DNA of 62,000 nt from positions 137,501 through 199,500 of the forward strand of contig JACVTC010000114.1 of assembly GCA_016946835.1 (NCBI GenBank). The letters run 5' to 3'. The DNA comes from Neocallimastix lanati (nom. inval.) (lineage: Eukaryota; Neocallimastigomycota; Neocallimastigomycetes; Neocallimastigales; Neocallimastigaceae). Of this stretch, positions 39,209 to 51,764 are shown piece by piece. A model generated the notes under the pieces. The model did not search any database. It saw only the letters and a list, made by a program, of their open reading frames with translations, and was not told the DNA's origin. Both the position numbers and the translations under genes were made by a program. How positions within the stretch are numbered: position 1 is the stretch's first letter; every line of letters starts with the position of its first letter.

Positions 39209-41248
39209 ATGGAAAGAACAAATAAAAAAATAAAAACTTGTGAAGAAATTGAAAATAAACCTATTGATTATTTCAATATTAGAAAAAGATTTTTCCCAAA
39301 ATCCAAAAATCCAATTGCAAATTTAACAAGAGCTATATTTAAAAAACATATTCCTGAAAAACATCCATGTACTTATTGTCGACGAAAAGAAGTTAATTTA
39401 CAAAGATGTACAAATTGTAAAATTGCATTTTATTGTAGTAAAGAATGTCAAAAGAATGATTGGAAAAGAGTAAATAATTTTTTTTTGTGTATTATTAATT
39501 ATATAATTTAATTCATATATAAATAAAATCATTTAAATATTATTTATATTGAATAAATAGATAATAATAATAATAATAATAGTGATAGTAAGATTTGATT
39601 TAATATATTAAAATATTAATAATTTTTATTTTAAAATATTATAAAATTAAATTTAGCATAAAGAATTATGTAAAATAGAAAAAGAATTGCAAAATCAGTT
39701 AAATAAAAGAGAGAAACATGTAAAAATATATTCATCAAAACATATTATTGATATCAATACAGGACGGGTAAATTTAATTATATATATATATATATTTTTG
39801 TTATTGTATTAATTATATTCGATAATAATTCATGTATTTATTTATATAATTAAAATTTATATTCATATAAATATTAAAATAAAAATATTTAAAAGTTTAA
39901 TCCTTATTTAAAAAATTTTATTAAACATGAAACATTTCGAATTCAAAAATCGAAAGCCTTATTAGCAACACAACGACAGCAAGTGCAACCAAATCAGCAA
40001 CAGCAAAATGAGCAAAACATCCAAAATTTTTTCAATAATTTACAAAGAAATAATAATAGACATAACGAAAGAAATTCAAATCCACAAATTGAATTAGCTG
40101 AAAAATTAAGAAATAATTATTTATCAAGTGAGGTTGATTTTAAAGAATTTAAACCACTGAATGATGAAGAAGTTAGAGAAGCTATTTCAGAAGTATTGAA
40201 TTTCAATAAGAAAAATACTGAAGAAAATACTTTAATTACTGAATCGATAACAGAAGAAAGTAATCCAGTTGAAGTTAATCCTCTAGAAAAATTATATGAA
40301 TATGAATTAAATGATTTATTCAAAAATACATATTGTCATCCTTATTCTGGTGATATTATAAGACCTTTATCAAGAAAAGAAGTCCTTTTTAAAAGGAATC
40401 ATTTTCCAAGTTTAGCTAAATTAGCAAAAGAATCAATAAGAACATCATTATTTGAAAATGCTAAAAAATTTTATAAAAATGATTCAAAAGGAAAACAAGA
40501 AGAAGGAAGCATTAACAATTATTCAGATATACAAGAGAAAACTAATAAATTATTAAATTTATCAGAAAAAGAGATGATAGAAACAATATTATATATTTTA
40601 ACTGGAAGTAGTGAAGGTACATTAGAATGTTATAGGCTTCCCCCAGAAATTATTATTGAATGTATAATTCATTCACTTGATAGGGTATTACCATATAAAA
40701 GTAATTCTTTATTTAATTTAGAATTATTCCATTTATATAGTTCTATACATCTCTGCTTGTATATTAATAATAATAATCGAACTGAAGCTTTAGAAATAGC
40801 ATTCGATTATTCAAACAAAATAATTAATATTATAGAAGAAATTATTAGATCTTCTGGTTTAAATTCATTTGAAAACAAATCATTTATAGGGAAATGCTAT
40901 ATTTTACATGGTAGAGTACTAAAAACTGCAGAAAATTACAAAGATGCAATAATGAGCTATAAAAAGGCTTTAGTTCTTTTTGATGATATTGTAAAATTAC
41001 CATGTTGCTGGAAAGGACATGATAAATATTATTATTTAAGACAAAATAAAAAGTACTCGTTAGAAAATATATGGTTGGTTTGTAGGTGTTTAGAAGATTT
41101 AGGTATTTGTAATTATATAATAGGTGAAAGACCTTTAGTTGCGCAATCATATTTTAAAAGTAGTTTCAATATTATAAACAGATTTTGGGAGCAATTAAGA
41201 CCTCCAAATGCTAATCCTAACAACAATAATAATATGAATATGAATATA

Positions 41249-41281
<33 letters not shown>

Positions 41282-41642
41282 CAAAATAATGAACCAATAG
41301 AAAGTATATGGGTTGATAATTTAGCCAGAAAGTATAATTTACCTTTACCAATTGTTAATAATTTAAAAAATCGAATGGGCATTAATAAGAGAGGTGCCTC
41401 TATTATTGAGTATGATCCTTTAATGGATAGTATGCCTCTCCAATTCGGTATGGCAGCCGCTGTATTCCAAAGACCACCTCAAAATAGAAATAATAATAAT
41501 AACAACAACAACAACAATAATAATAATGATAACAATAATAATAATAATAATAATAATAACAACAACAACAACAACAACAATAATAATAATAATAATAATC
41601 ATAATAATAATAATAATAATCATAATAATAATAATAATAATC

Positions 41643-41708
<66 letters not shown>

Positions 41709-43802
41709 GAGACACCAGTAATTAATAGAAATTCTTTTGATAATTTAAATAATATTAATTCTTATAGACAAAATTCAATAATAAATAATAGTCATCTAAA
41801 TAATTTAGAAAGCGGGTCAAATATAAATCAATATAATCAACAAAATTATGTATCTCCATTTGTTACTGAAAATAGAAATAATCAAATGAATAATGATATT
41901 AGAATGGTTGAATCTCCAAATACAAATGAAGCTAAACCTTTTGAAAGTGAAGGTAATAATCAGGAAATTAAACGACAACTATCATATTCTTCTACTTCTA
42001 TATCTGATTCTTCATCTTCAATATCCCCATTACAACATACTGTGGATAATAATGCTTCAACATCATCAAATACTCGTACTTTATATCGTGTAAGAGAAAT
42101 TCATAGGTTAAAACCAGGAGAGAAGCCACCATTAGGTGCAACATTAGTAAAAATACCAGAAGGTATTGCTAATGGAAATCAGCCAATACATCGATTAGAG
42201 CGCATACGTGATTTAGAGCCGAATGAACAATTGCCAGAGGGTATTAAAGTTATTCATCGTTTACCATCTCTAAATCAACTTCCGCCTAATACAAAAATTT
42301 TACATAAATTATCACCAGGTGAGCGTATACCTGAAGGTGCAAATATTATTAGAATTTTAAATAGGAATGATAATTCACAAAATCAAAATCAAAATCAAAA
42401 TTTACATATTGATAATAATTTAATATATAAGATAAACAATGATAATCAAATTAAATCACTCGAAGAAATAGATAGTGAAAAAATTCATCCTGATCATTCA
42501 ACAAATCAAGCTTCTTCAAGCAATATTGATACTTTAAGCACATTATCAGAAGATAAATCAGCCATATCAAAGATACAAAATATAAAAATGGAATCTAACG
42601 AAAATTCATTTGTAGATTCAAGAAATTATAATAATAGTAATCATTTATCAGTTGATTTGAACTCTTCTTTAAATGAATCAAATAGTAATATTCTCGACTC
42701 TAATTTAAATGCTCATTCTGAAAAAAAATCATCATCACAATTATCTCAGGCATCTCAAATATCTAAATCAAATTTGCAACCTCAAATTCAATCTCAGTTA
42801 CAATCACATTCTCACTTACATACTCAATCAGGAATAGAATTACAAGAAGAACCTCAAACTCATTCATATTCTCAGTCCCATCCAAATTCACAATCAACAA
42901 CCCAAAATGTATTCAGAACATTTGCACCACCACAATTACAATTAACTGAAGGTCAACCACAGACAACTACTATTTATAATAGAATTTTCCCAATTAATGA
43001 ATTAACACCAAATCATAATCATCGTCAAAATCGTAATGGTAGAGCAATTCATCAATTTCAACGTATTCGTCAATTGCCTCAAGGAGCTGTAATTCCATCA
43101 AATGTTAATCCTGAAAATATTCATCATATAGAGGTTGGACATAATCGTGAACCACCTAGTCAAGAAATTATTGGAATTCTTAATAATGTACTTAATACTA
43201 TAAATAGGGCGGATTCGGATGAAACTGAAATTCAACTTTCTATTACAACTGATCAAAATCAAAACATGGGCGAAGGAGCCAATGGACAGAATCAAGATAT
43301 TGTTGATGATGATGAAGTTAACCAAATTAATCAATTAGAATTAGATCAAGAATTTGATATAGAACATGACCATGAAATGGCAATTGATGAAGAAATCAAT
43401 GATGAAGTTGACACATTTGATTTAATAAATAATAATTTAGATTCTCCAAGCTCAAGCAATTCAAACCAAGAAAATGAAGAAGACATAGTAAATCGAAACG
43501 AAAATGAAAATAACGATCAAGAGAACAATGGGGAAAATGAGTCAGATGATCTTGTTGAGTATCCATCTGAAATAAAAAGAGCTAGACCTTGTAAATGTTG
43601 TCATTTAAAATCAAATAAATTTAGAGGAACTTGTTGGTATTCGCGTTATCAGATGTTTTTAATTACATTAGCACATAAAGTTTCAATGAAAAAAGTTCAT
43701 TCATATTGGCATTTTATTACTCCAGATTTTACTGTTGATGGTTTAAAAATGTATCGTTTTAATCAACGAAATCAAGAAACTTGGTGGGGTTTTAAAGAAT
43801 AA
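39209..43802 (+). CDS. MYND zinc-finger protein with Asn-rich and repeat-bearing C-terminal half; apparent 1-base frameshift
   Basis: Exons 39209-39469, 39657-39767 and 39896-43802. The MYND finger is complete only after splicing exon 1 to exon 2: HPCTYCRRKE, RCTNCKIAFYCSKECQ, NDWKR, then HKELCK. MYND fingers bind short proline-rich peptides. The middle (about 41260-41480) carries no recognised domain. A poly-Asn tract follows, in which the frame changes: CAT AAT units become CAA TAA at 41642-41647. Removing one base there joins to the long downstream frame, for about 1425 aa in total; exon 3 is a multiple of three plus one. The C-terminal half has degenerate ~20-25-aa repeats with an IHRL...LPEG(A/I)xVI pattern (42080-42360, again near 43040-43190), an acidic stretch, and a Cys/Trp-rich end (KCCHLKSNKFRG, YSRYQMFL, TWWGFKE). 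The break could be a sequencing error, a polymorphism or a real mutation; two separate genes are less likely. Confidence 0.75.
41489..41706. repeat. Coding (AAT/AAC)n tract with CAT interruptions
   Basis: About 70 Asn codons encoding poly-Asn with scattered His and Asp in the MYND protein. Interruptions are CAT at about 41600 and 41621, then CAAT at 41642, where the frame shifts. Trinucleotide slippage here would change protein length; the extra base breaks the frame. Confidence 0.9.
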
Positions 43803-44564
43803 TTTATATTATAAGATAAAATTTATAAAATAATTAATATATTAAGAAATTATTAAATAATTAATTATTTTGTTTTTGTTTTAATTTTTTATTTTTTACT
43901 TTTACTTATTTTTAATTTATATATAATAAAATTATTAAAATTTTATTTATTTATTTATTAATTTATTCGTTTATTCATTCATTCATTTATTATATATTCA
44001 AAAATTAATTTAATTTTCATTTAATAATTAATTATAATATTTATTTTTTTTTATTTTTTATTTTTTTTTTTTATATATTATTTCTTATTTTTTTAATATA
44101 ATTTTTTTTTTATAAAAAAAAAAAAATTTAGGGTAAAATAAAAATGCACATATATATATAATTTAAAAAAAAAAAAAATACATATATACTACAATTTTAA
44201 AAATTATATTAATTATAATCAATTAAATAGTGATAATAATAATAAATTCTATAATAAATTATCAAAATAATCAAAATAAAATAATCAATATTTCATTTCA
44301 TTTGTGTTTTAATTAATTATTTATTTTTATATATTTTTATTTATTTTTATTTATTTTTTTTTTTTTTTTATTTTTTTTTTTATTTATTTTTGTTTTTTTT
44401 TTTTTTTATTTATTTTTATTTATTTTTATTTATTTTTATTTATTTTTATTTATTTATTTATTTGCTTTTTTTTTTTATTAAACATAATTTATCTTTATCG
44501 AATTATTTTATTCTATTTATTTTATTATTATTTTTTTATGATTTATTTTCTATTGTATCCATCT

Positions 44565-44617
<53 letters not shown>

Positions 44618-44980
44618 GTTTTTATTTAATGCTTTTTATATTGTTTTATCAGAGAAAGAATATATAGATATAATAATAATATATATATGTTTTTTTTGCA
44701 GATAGATTCAATTTCATTTAATAAGATATTATATAAACTATTATACTAAATAGTTTATTACTTATTAATTTTAGTAAACTTTTTTTCTTTGATAAAACAA
44801 TATAATTATTTAATATAAAAATAAAATTATATTTTTATAATAGTCTTATTTGTTATAAAAAAAAAATAATTCCTTTATCAAAAATTTCACTATAAATTAA
44901 TTCTTAAATTATGCTAATTTATATAATTTTATTTTTTTATGTTTTCCAGATAGATTTATTGACTATAAGCAATTGAAAAA

Positions 44981-45013
<33 letters not shown>

Positions 45014-45202
45014 AAAAAGAAACTATTATTTTTTTCAATTATAAATAAAATAAAAAAAATTATTTCTATTCATAATTATGTTTTTTCTAAATTGTATTTT
45101 AAACTATATAAGATGATAAATAAGAAAAAAATAAAAATAAAAAATGTAATATTTTTTCTTTTTTTAAAAAAAAAATAAAATAAGTATATTGAATTTTTAA
45201 AA
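43803..45202. other. Convergent T-rich spacer
   Basis: Long homopolymer and TTTA/TTTTTA tandem stretches (43900-44460), a ~50-bp poly-T run (44566-44615) and a poly-A run (44979-45000). It separates the convergent 3' ends of the MYND and E3-ligase genes. No gene is seen. Confidence 0.7.
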
Positions 45203-47573
45203 TTAATGTTCATTACCATTATTATTTGAAAAATTAATAACATCTACGGGTAAATTTGCTGTTTCTATTACATCAAATGTTCTAATCAATTTTGTATTAT
45301 AACTTGAACAATAAACACATTTATGATATATAAAATGAAAGTTTGTATATGATTTCTTTTCACAATCATTACATAAAATATAACTTTTCCAATTTTTATA
45401 TTCTTCTGGCATTTTTTGTTGAGCTATAAGTTGATCAATTCTCTTAAAATAATCTGACATATTAGCCAACGATTTAAAACATGTTGGACATTGGTATGAC
45501 GTTTGAATATATTCTTTATAACATTTATGGTGAATACAATGACCACAAGGCTAATTATGAGAAAAAAAAAAAAAAAAAGATAAAATTTATAAAAATTTTT
45601 AAATTAAAATAAAATATTAACAAATATAATAATATTTAAATAAATAAAATTATTAAATTAATATGTATAATAAAAATAATAGTAATAGTATTGATTACCA
45701 TAAATATTACTGTTGTCGTTGATGTGAACATATATTCCCCACATATTGGACAATTACTTTCTAAATTTCTTTCTATACATTTATGATGACCTTTTAAACT
45801 AATAGACATACATACATTACATGTTTTACAATGAAAATAGTCAATACCTAAACCTTTACCAATTCTACAAATGCCACAGTCATAGCAATGATAGATATTT
45901 TTAGTTGGATCATTATCCCATAACTTACACTCTGGACAATAATATCTTGCCACTTTTTTTCCACAATTTGCATTAAGGCATACATCATTTACAGGTTGTA
46001 CTGTTGAACAATACATACACATCATCTTTAATGTAAGAGTTTTACTATTATTATTATATATATATATATATAATATTAATGAATAAATATTTCAAGAATA
46101 CTAATCATAGATTCATTTATAATAAAAACCTTGTAATTGAATGATCAGAAACTTCATCATGGCAAAATCTACATGGGAACCATTTACCACAGCAATGGGC
46201 TTGAATTTTTAATGCTCTTTGATAATGCTTACATCCCAAAATATTTTTTTCTTTATTCTATAATATATATATATATATATTAATTAAATTTACAATTATA
46301 AAGATATTAAATAAATGTACAAACAATCAACTGAAATTATAAACAAATAAATAATAATAGTAATAATAATAATATAATATTTACATAATATGTTATTGCT
46401 TTTTCTTCTTCTGTTAATGGTCTATCATAGTCCACTTTTTCTGAAGGTTGAAAATTTGTAATATTATTACTATGAACTTTATGTTTTGAAATATAAGGCC
46501 TAGTCATTAATTCCTATTAAATTATTTAAAATTATATTATTGATATAAAATAAAATTAAAGTAAATATTTATCCAACACTTATATATATATATATAATAT
46601 ATATCATATATTCAATTCTCATTTATAATAATACTTGTATTTTTCTAGCCTTTTCAGTTTCAGTAAGTGAAATATCTTTTTGTATATTTATTATTTGTTT
46701 TCGAATATTTTGTTGCTCTTTTTGAAGTTTTTCATCATTCATCTTATTAGCTTCTTCTTCATCATTAATATTATTTTGTTCCTCACTTTCAACATTATCA
46801 TTTAAATTGTCATTGTTATCACTACTTTCTTCTTCTTCTTCATCATCATCATCATCATAATTTCCTATACTTTGAAATGAAAAATCACATTCATTATCTG
46901 ACATACTACATTCACAACTTTCATATTTTTCACCGCCATTACTATAATCACCTTTAAAGCTATTTTTTCTACTCATATTTGAACTAGAGGACGATATATT
47001 ATCATAATTATATGATTTGTCTATTATTTCATCATTATTATGTTTTATATTTTCAATTCTATGAGAATACTCTGATTCATCATAAAAGTAATTTGAGTAT
47101 AAAGATTCATTATTATCATTATTTAAATAATTTTTATTTTTTTTCTTATTATTTTTATTTTCAAAGTTAGTTTCATGTTTTATAACCAGGGATGTAGATG
47201 AAATTTGTTGTTGACTTTTGTTTAAAGAAGAAACTAAGGATAAAGTAGATGTACTATTTGATGACGAAGCCATATCTTCAGATTTTATATCATCTATTGA
47301 AATAGAAATTGGCATTGAATTAGAATTCGAATTTTTTCCTTTATTTGGTATTTTTTGTAATATTATATTATTTTCATTTTCTTTATCTTTAGATTTTTCT
47401 AATTCGCTTTGAGGATAACTAATATTACTATCAGTATGATAGCATATTTCAGGCAAATCATTCCTAATTGAATTGATATTTGAATTCTGTATTTTAGCTT
47501 CTAAATTTCCTTCACTATCAAATGAACAAGCATTAACACCTTTAGAATTTTTCTTATTTTTTGTAATGGGCAT
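45203..47573 (-). CDS. RCHY1: CHY zinc finger / RING E3 ubiquitin ligase (RCHY1/Pirh2 type), 5 exons
   Basis: Likely ubiquitin-protein ligase. Minus-strand exons: 47573-46635, 46513-46385, 46257-46130, 46044-45699, 45550-45203, giving 630 codons (629 aa). Exons 3-4 carry the CHY finger (GCKHYQRALKIQAHCCGKW, PCRFCHDEVSDH, MMCMYCSTVQPV), then the CTCHY segment (YYCPECKLWDND, YHCYDCGICRIGKG, FHCKTCNVCM, GHHKC). The RING starts NCPICGEYMF in exon 4 and continues PCGHCIHHKC ... YQCPTC in exon 5, so intron 4 splits the RING. The C-terminal zinc ribbon is LCNDCEKK ... HKCVYCSSYNT. Human RCHY1 is about 260 aa; here a ~310-residue low-complexity, Ser/Asn-rich and acidic N-terminal extension is added in exon 1, as in some fungal members. 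Exon 4 was extended past ATGATG to an upstream TAG acceptor, because only that keeps phase and supplies the expected linker. The substrate is unknown. Confidence 0.93.
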
Positions 47574-49169
47574 TGTGAAAATTAATTTATTTTTTTATAA
47601 TAAATACTTTTATATTAATATAATTATATTTAAATTTAAATTTACTTTATTTTATTCTATTCTATTCTACTCTTTTTTTACTTTTGCTGTTATTTTAGTA
47701 CTTTTTTTTTTTATAATTTTTATTTTTATCTTTATCTTTTATTTCTTATTTTGCTCTGGTTATTTAATTTATATTTATTTAGTATTAATAAAGGTTCTTG
47801 ATTTTATCTTTTGATATTTTATATAATTCTTTATATTGATGCTATATATAATTTTTCATATATAGAATATTTTCCACTATTTATTTCTATCTCATAGAAA
47901 TAAACTTTTTGTATAATTCATATAATATTAAAAAAGCTATATAGATTTTTATTACTATTTATTTGAAGAAAAAAAATTTTTATATTTAACGTGATTATAA
48001 AAAATATATAATAGTAATAAAATAGTTTATTTAAATTATATGAAATTAATTAAGAAACTCATTAACGTGTAAATATATAAATGTATATATGTATATATTT
48101 ATTATTATTATTTTTTTCTGATATGTAATTTTCCAATAGTAACGTTGATTATATATCCATATATATATATATATATTACATTTATAAAAATTTTCTATAA
48201 TTTTTTTTAAATAAATAATTAAAATAAAAAAAATATATTATCTAAAAAGTTTGTATCCAAATACTAATACTAATTTTCCACTTTAAAAGATAGTTTAATA
48301 ATAGTAATATATATTATTATAAAAATAATATACTAATATATAAACAAAGAAAAAAAAAAATAAAGTAACAATAAAATAAAAAATATATATATATATTTAT
48401 ATATAATAAAAAAATAAAATAAATTAAAATATAAAATGATTTAAAATATAATAAAAAAAATTTTTTTTTCAATTTGAAATATAAATAAAATAAAATATGG
48501 ATACTACAGCAAATTGTAATTCAACATTTATTTTTAAAATATTTATATTATAAAATATAAAATATACTTAAATCACATTTTTTTTCATAAAATAAATATT
48601 TTATATTTATGATTTAAAATTTGTTTATTACATTATTTTAATTTCAATTTAAATAATAAAATAAAATAAACTTATTTAATATATTCATATATTTTTTAAT
48701 AAAAAATAAAATAAAAAAGAGTTTAAAATATCAGAAATTTATTAATATTTATGTAATATTTAACTCTATTTTAGAAACCAATAATTAAAAAATTAAAAGT
48801 TTTCATTAAATTTATTAATTTATCAAAAACATTTAAAATAAAGTTAAACAGAATTAAAAAAAAAAAATATATTTATTAAAATATTTTATTACAATCAATT
48901 TTAATAAATTTTAATAAGTACAAAAAAAAAAATTACATTATTAGATAGTATCAAGAATCATGAACTTTATTTAATACGATTATTAAATTGTTAAATGGAA
49001 AAGTTATATTATAGAGAGAAGAATTTTTAATATTAATATAAATCTTAATTTAAATATCTATTATTTTTTTTATTTAATACAATATAACCTAATAATAAAC
49101 TTTAGATGATTATATTTTAGCTTAAATGATTTATATTTTTATATATTTTTATTTTTTAAAATTTTTCAC

Positions 49170-49860
49170 TATGAATTTGATTCCGAAGTTACTATTTCTT
49201 TACAATCTTTTAATAAAAATTTTTCAAGTATATCTCATTTGATGTAGAAGGTAACCATTAGAAATCTTTTCTATTTTTATACATATAATAAAATTTGCTT
49301 CACCAATTAAGTTATATGATATTTTTCTATAATTAATCTTACTGTTTTATTAATTTCCACATCTTTACCTGTAATTAATAAATCATCTACGTATATTCTT
49401 ATGACACATAAAATTTATTACCTTTATTCTTGATAAAGCACTTAGAGAACCATGTATTTTAATACATGGTTCACTAAGTGCTTTATTGTATCACATATAA
49501 TATTGTTCTATTATTTTGAGGCCTGTTTTAGTCCATAAAAACTTTTTATAATTTAAAATACCCTAAATTTGGATCACCTTCAGGTTTTTTCATATAAATA
49601 TCTTCCTTCAAATTGTCATTTAAATAGACTACCTTTATATTCATTTGATGAATATTAAAATTACTCTCTACAGCTTAAAGAATCTTGTTTTAATAATGGC
49701 GAAAAGGTTTCTTTATAAACTTCTCTATATTCCTGAGTATAGCTCCTTCATTAAAGTAAATATCCTTATTAACATTTCTATTTAAGATAATTTCGTTTTT
49801 ATTTTTAAGTAATTTATTAATATTGTTTTCTTTATATCTAAAAATTTAAAAAAAAAAATG
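49170..49860 (-). mobile_element. Ty1/copia reverse transcriptase relic
   Basis: Minus-strand translation, across frame changes and stops, shows copia RT motifs in the correct order. From high to low coordinate: EYREVYKETFSPLLKQD (about 49735-49685), NFNIHQMNIKVVYL (about 49660-49620), KEDIYMKKPEGDPNLG, FYGLKQASK (about 49540), and YVDDLLITGKDVEINK with the catalytic YVDD at about 49391. A weaker segment follows, ending near 49180. The stretch between YGLKQA and YVDD is too short, and a palindrome sits in its place. No LTRs, integrase or gag were recognised nearby. Confidence 0.82.
49433..49486. other. Near-perfect 54-bp palindrome
   Basis: Positions 49433-49459 pair with 49460-49486 at 25 of 27 positions; the exceptions are the central T/T and A/A at 49446 and 49473. 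The arms contain AAAGCACTTAG and AACCATGTATT. It has no loop, so it could extrude as a cruciform. It lies inside the copia relic, exactly where about 50 residues of reverse transcriptase are missing. Confidence 0.85.
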
Positions 49861-50322
49861 TCATAGTTTTAAAAAAATTTTTTTGAAAGTTTGTACTTTA
49901 AATTATATTTATTTATTAATAAATATTTTAAATTATCCATTATTATATTATATAATTAAAATTGTATTATTAAAAATTTGTGTACAATAAATATTTTTCT
50001 ATAAAATTTAATATTTTGATAAATATCATTATTATAATATATTTTTAAAGTATTAATAAATGATACATATTTCATATATTTTAATAAAATTTAAAATATA
50101 TATATATTTTTAAGAATTAAATATTAAAAGAAATTTCAAATTAATTACATTCAACAATCTAAAATTGAAATAGGTAATAAATATTATTTCTTTGGATAAA
50201 TTTATTTATTTATTTATTTTTTTTATTATTCATATATATACATAAAAAAAAAAAAATTCTGACCTTTAATATATAGTTGTTATTTAATCAAAATATTTAA
50301 TTTATATATTAATTTAATCAAA

Positions 50323-51068
50323 ATGGAAACAAATTTGAATATGTTAAATAATGCTGAACAACGAAAAAAGAATTTACAAGAATTGAGAAATAAATATAAA
50401 AACAAATTAAATAATAAAAGACAAAGAGATGAGTAAGTATCTATTAATATATATAGTTATAATGAATAAAATTAATAGAATAAAATTATTTAATTATTTT
50501 AATTATTAATTATTTTAATTACTTTTTAAATATACTTTATATATAACAAATGATTTATTTTTTTTATTTTATAAATTAATCTTATCTTTATTGTTATAAA
50601 TATAAATAAATATAAATATAAAATAATAATATATAACTAAATATTAATTTAAAAAAGATCTGGATTATTGAATGATAATGAAGAAATTATAAATGAAGTT
50701 ACAGTAGAAAGTGTTGTTGAAAAATATGCAAAAGAAACATTAGATAAGGAAAAGGAAAAAACTTCAGAAATTGTAATTATCGACATTGTTATCAAAATAA
50801 TTACTTATTTAAATTAATTTTTTTTTTTTTAGAAACAATAAAATATTAAATTAATTTATAATTATTTTAAAAAATAAATTCATAATTATGAATATAATTA
50901 TTATATATCCAAATTCAAGAATTTACAAAATCTAGCACCAAAAAAACCAAATTGGGATTTGAAAAGAGATCTTGAAAAAAGACTAGAAAAACTTGAGAAG
51001 AAAACACAAATCTGTATAAATGAAATAATACGTAAGTCAATTTTATTATAATGAATAAGTTCAATATG

Positions 51069-51113
<45 letters not shown>

Positions 51114-51322
51114 TTTTTATTTTACAAAATGAATTTTTTTTTTTTTTTTATATTTTATTTTTTATTTTACAAGATAAATTAATATATATATATATTATTA
51201 TTACTATTATTATTTTTTATAAACACATTATTAACAAATTATATAAACTAATAATAGGTGAACGTTTAAAAAATTCAGGAGATATATCTTCAATGCCAAC
51301 TTCTGTTGAAGAAATGCGTTAA
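50323..51322 (+). CDS. cwf18: Cwf18 / CCDC12 spliceosomal protein, 4 exons
   Basis: Small component of the Prp19-associated (NineTeen) spliceosome in the nucleus. Exons 50323-50432, 50658-50772, 50920-51031 and 51258-51322 join in phase to 134 codons (133 aa), typical for the family. The hallmark is NLAPKKPNWDLKRDLEKRLE followed by KLEKKTQICINEIIRERLK across exons 3 and 4. The N-terminus (QRKKNLQELRNKYKNK) is also characteristic. All four exons are too short to stand out by length, and the call rests on the conserved exon-3 motif. It is divergent from the E3-ligase gene. Confidence 0.92.
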
Positions 51323-51764
51323 TTCATTATTCTATCACAACTTTTATTATATCTTTGAATAAAAAATATAAATTTACAATCAAAATTATACATAATAATA
51401 TTTTCTTTTTTTTAAAAAAAAAAAAAAAACATTGAAATCATAACAATGTATCTACATTTTTATCATTAAAAAAATATAATTTATTTATTTTTACATTAAA
51501 CATAATATCAAATTTTTTTTTTTTATTTTTTCTTTTTTTTTATCCTATTTTCTTATTTGCTTGTTTTTCATTATATATAAAATCAATTTTTTTTAAAAAA
51601 AATATTGAATAAATATAAATATAAATATATAAAAATATTTCTGTATTTTAATATATTAATAAATTATCCATAAAAAAAAATTTTTTTTTATTTAAATATA
51701 TATATATATTTTATTTTTTTTTTTTAAAAAAAAAAAAAAAGAAAGTATTTAGTAATATATTAAA
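51323..51764. other. AT-rich spacer between Cwf18 and HAD phosphatase genes
   Basis: Homopolymer-rich sequence with no gene. It must contain the Cwf18 terminator and the promoter of the phosphatase gene. Alternating T- and A-runs end just before the start codon. Confidence 0.6.

Larger units (their letters stand above)
47574..50322. other. Divergent intergenic region, about 2.7 kb
   Basis: AT-rich spacer between the divergent E3-ligase and Cwf18 genes. Apart from the copia relic and embedded palindrome at 49.2-49.9 kb (listed separately) it shows only homopolymers and TA runs. Both ends should contain promoters; no distinct motif is evident. Confidence 0.6.

Noticed and set aside
41526-41640. 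Poly-Ile/Thr start of the downstream MYND frame
   Set aside because: This part is the Asn tract read out of frame; the real protein in this stretch is poly-Asn in the upstream frame.
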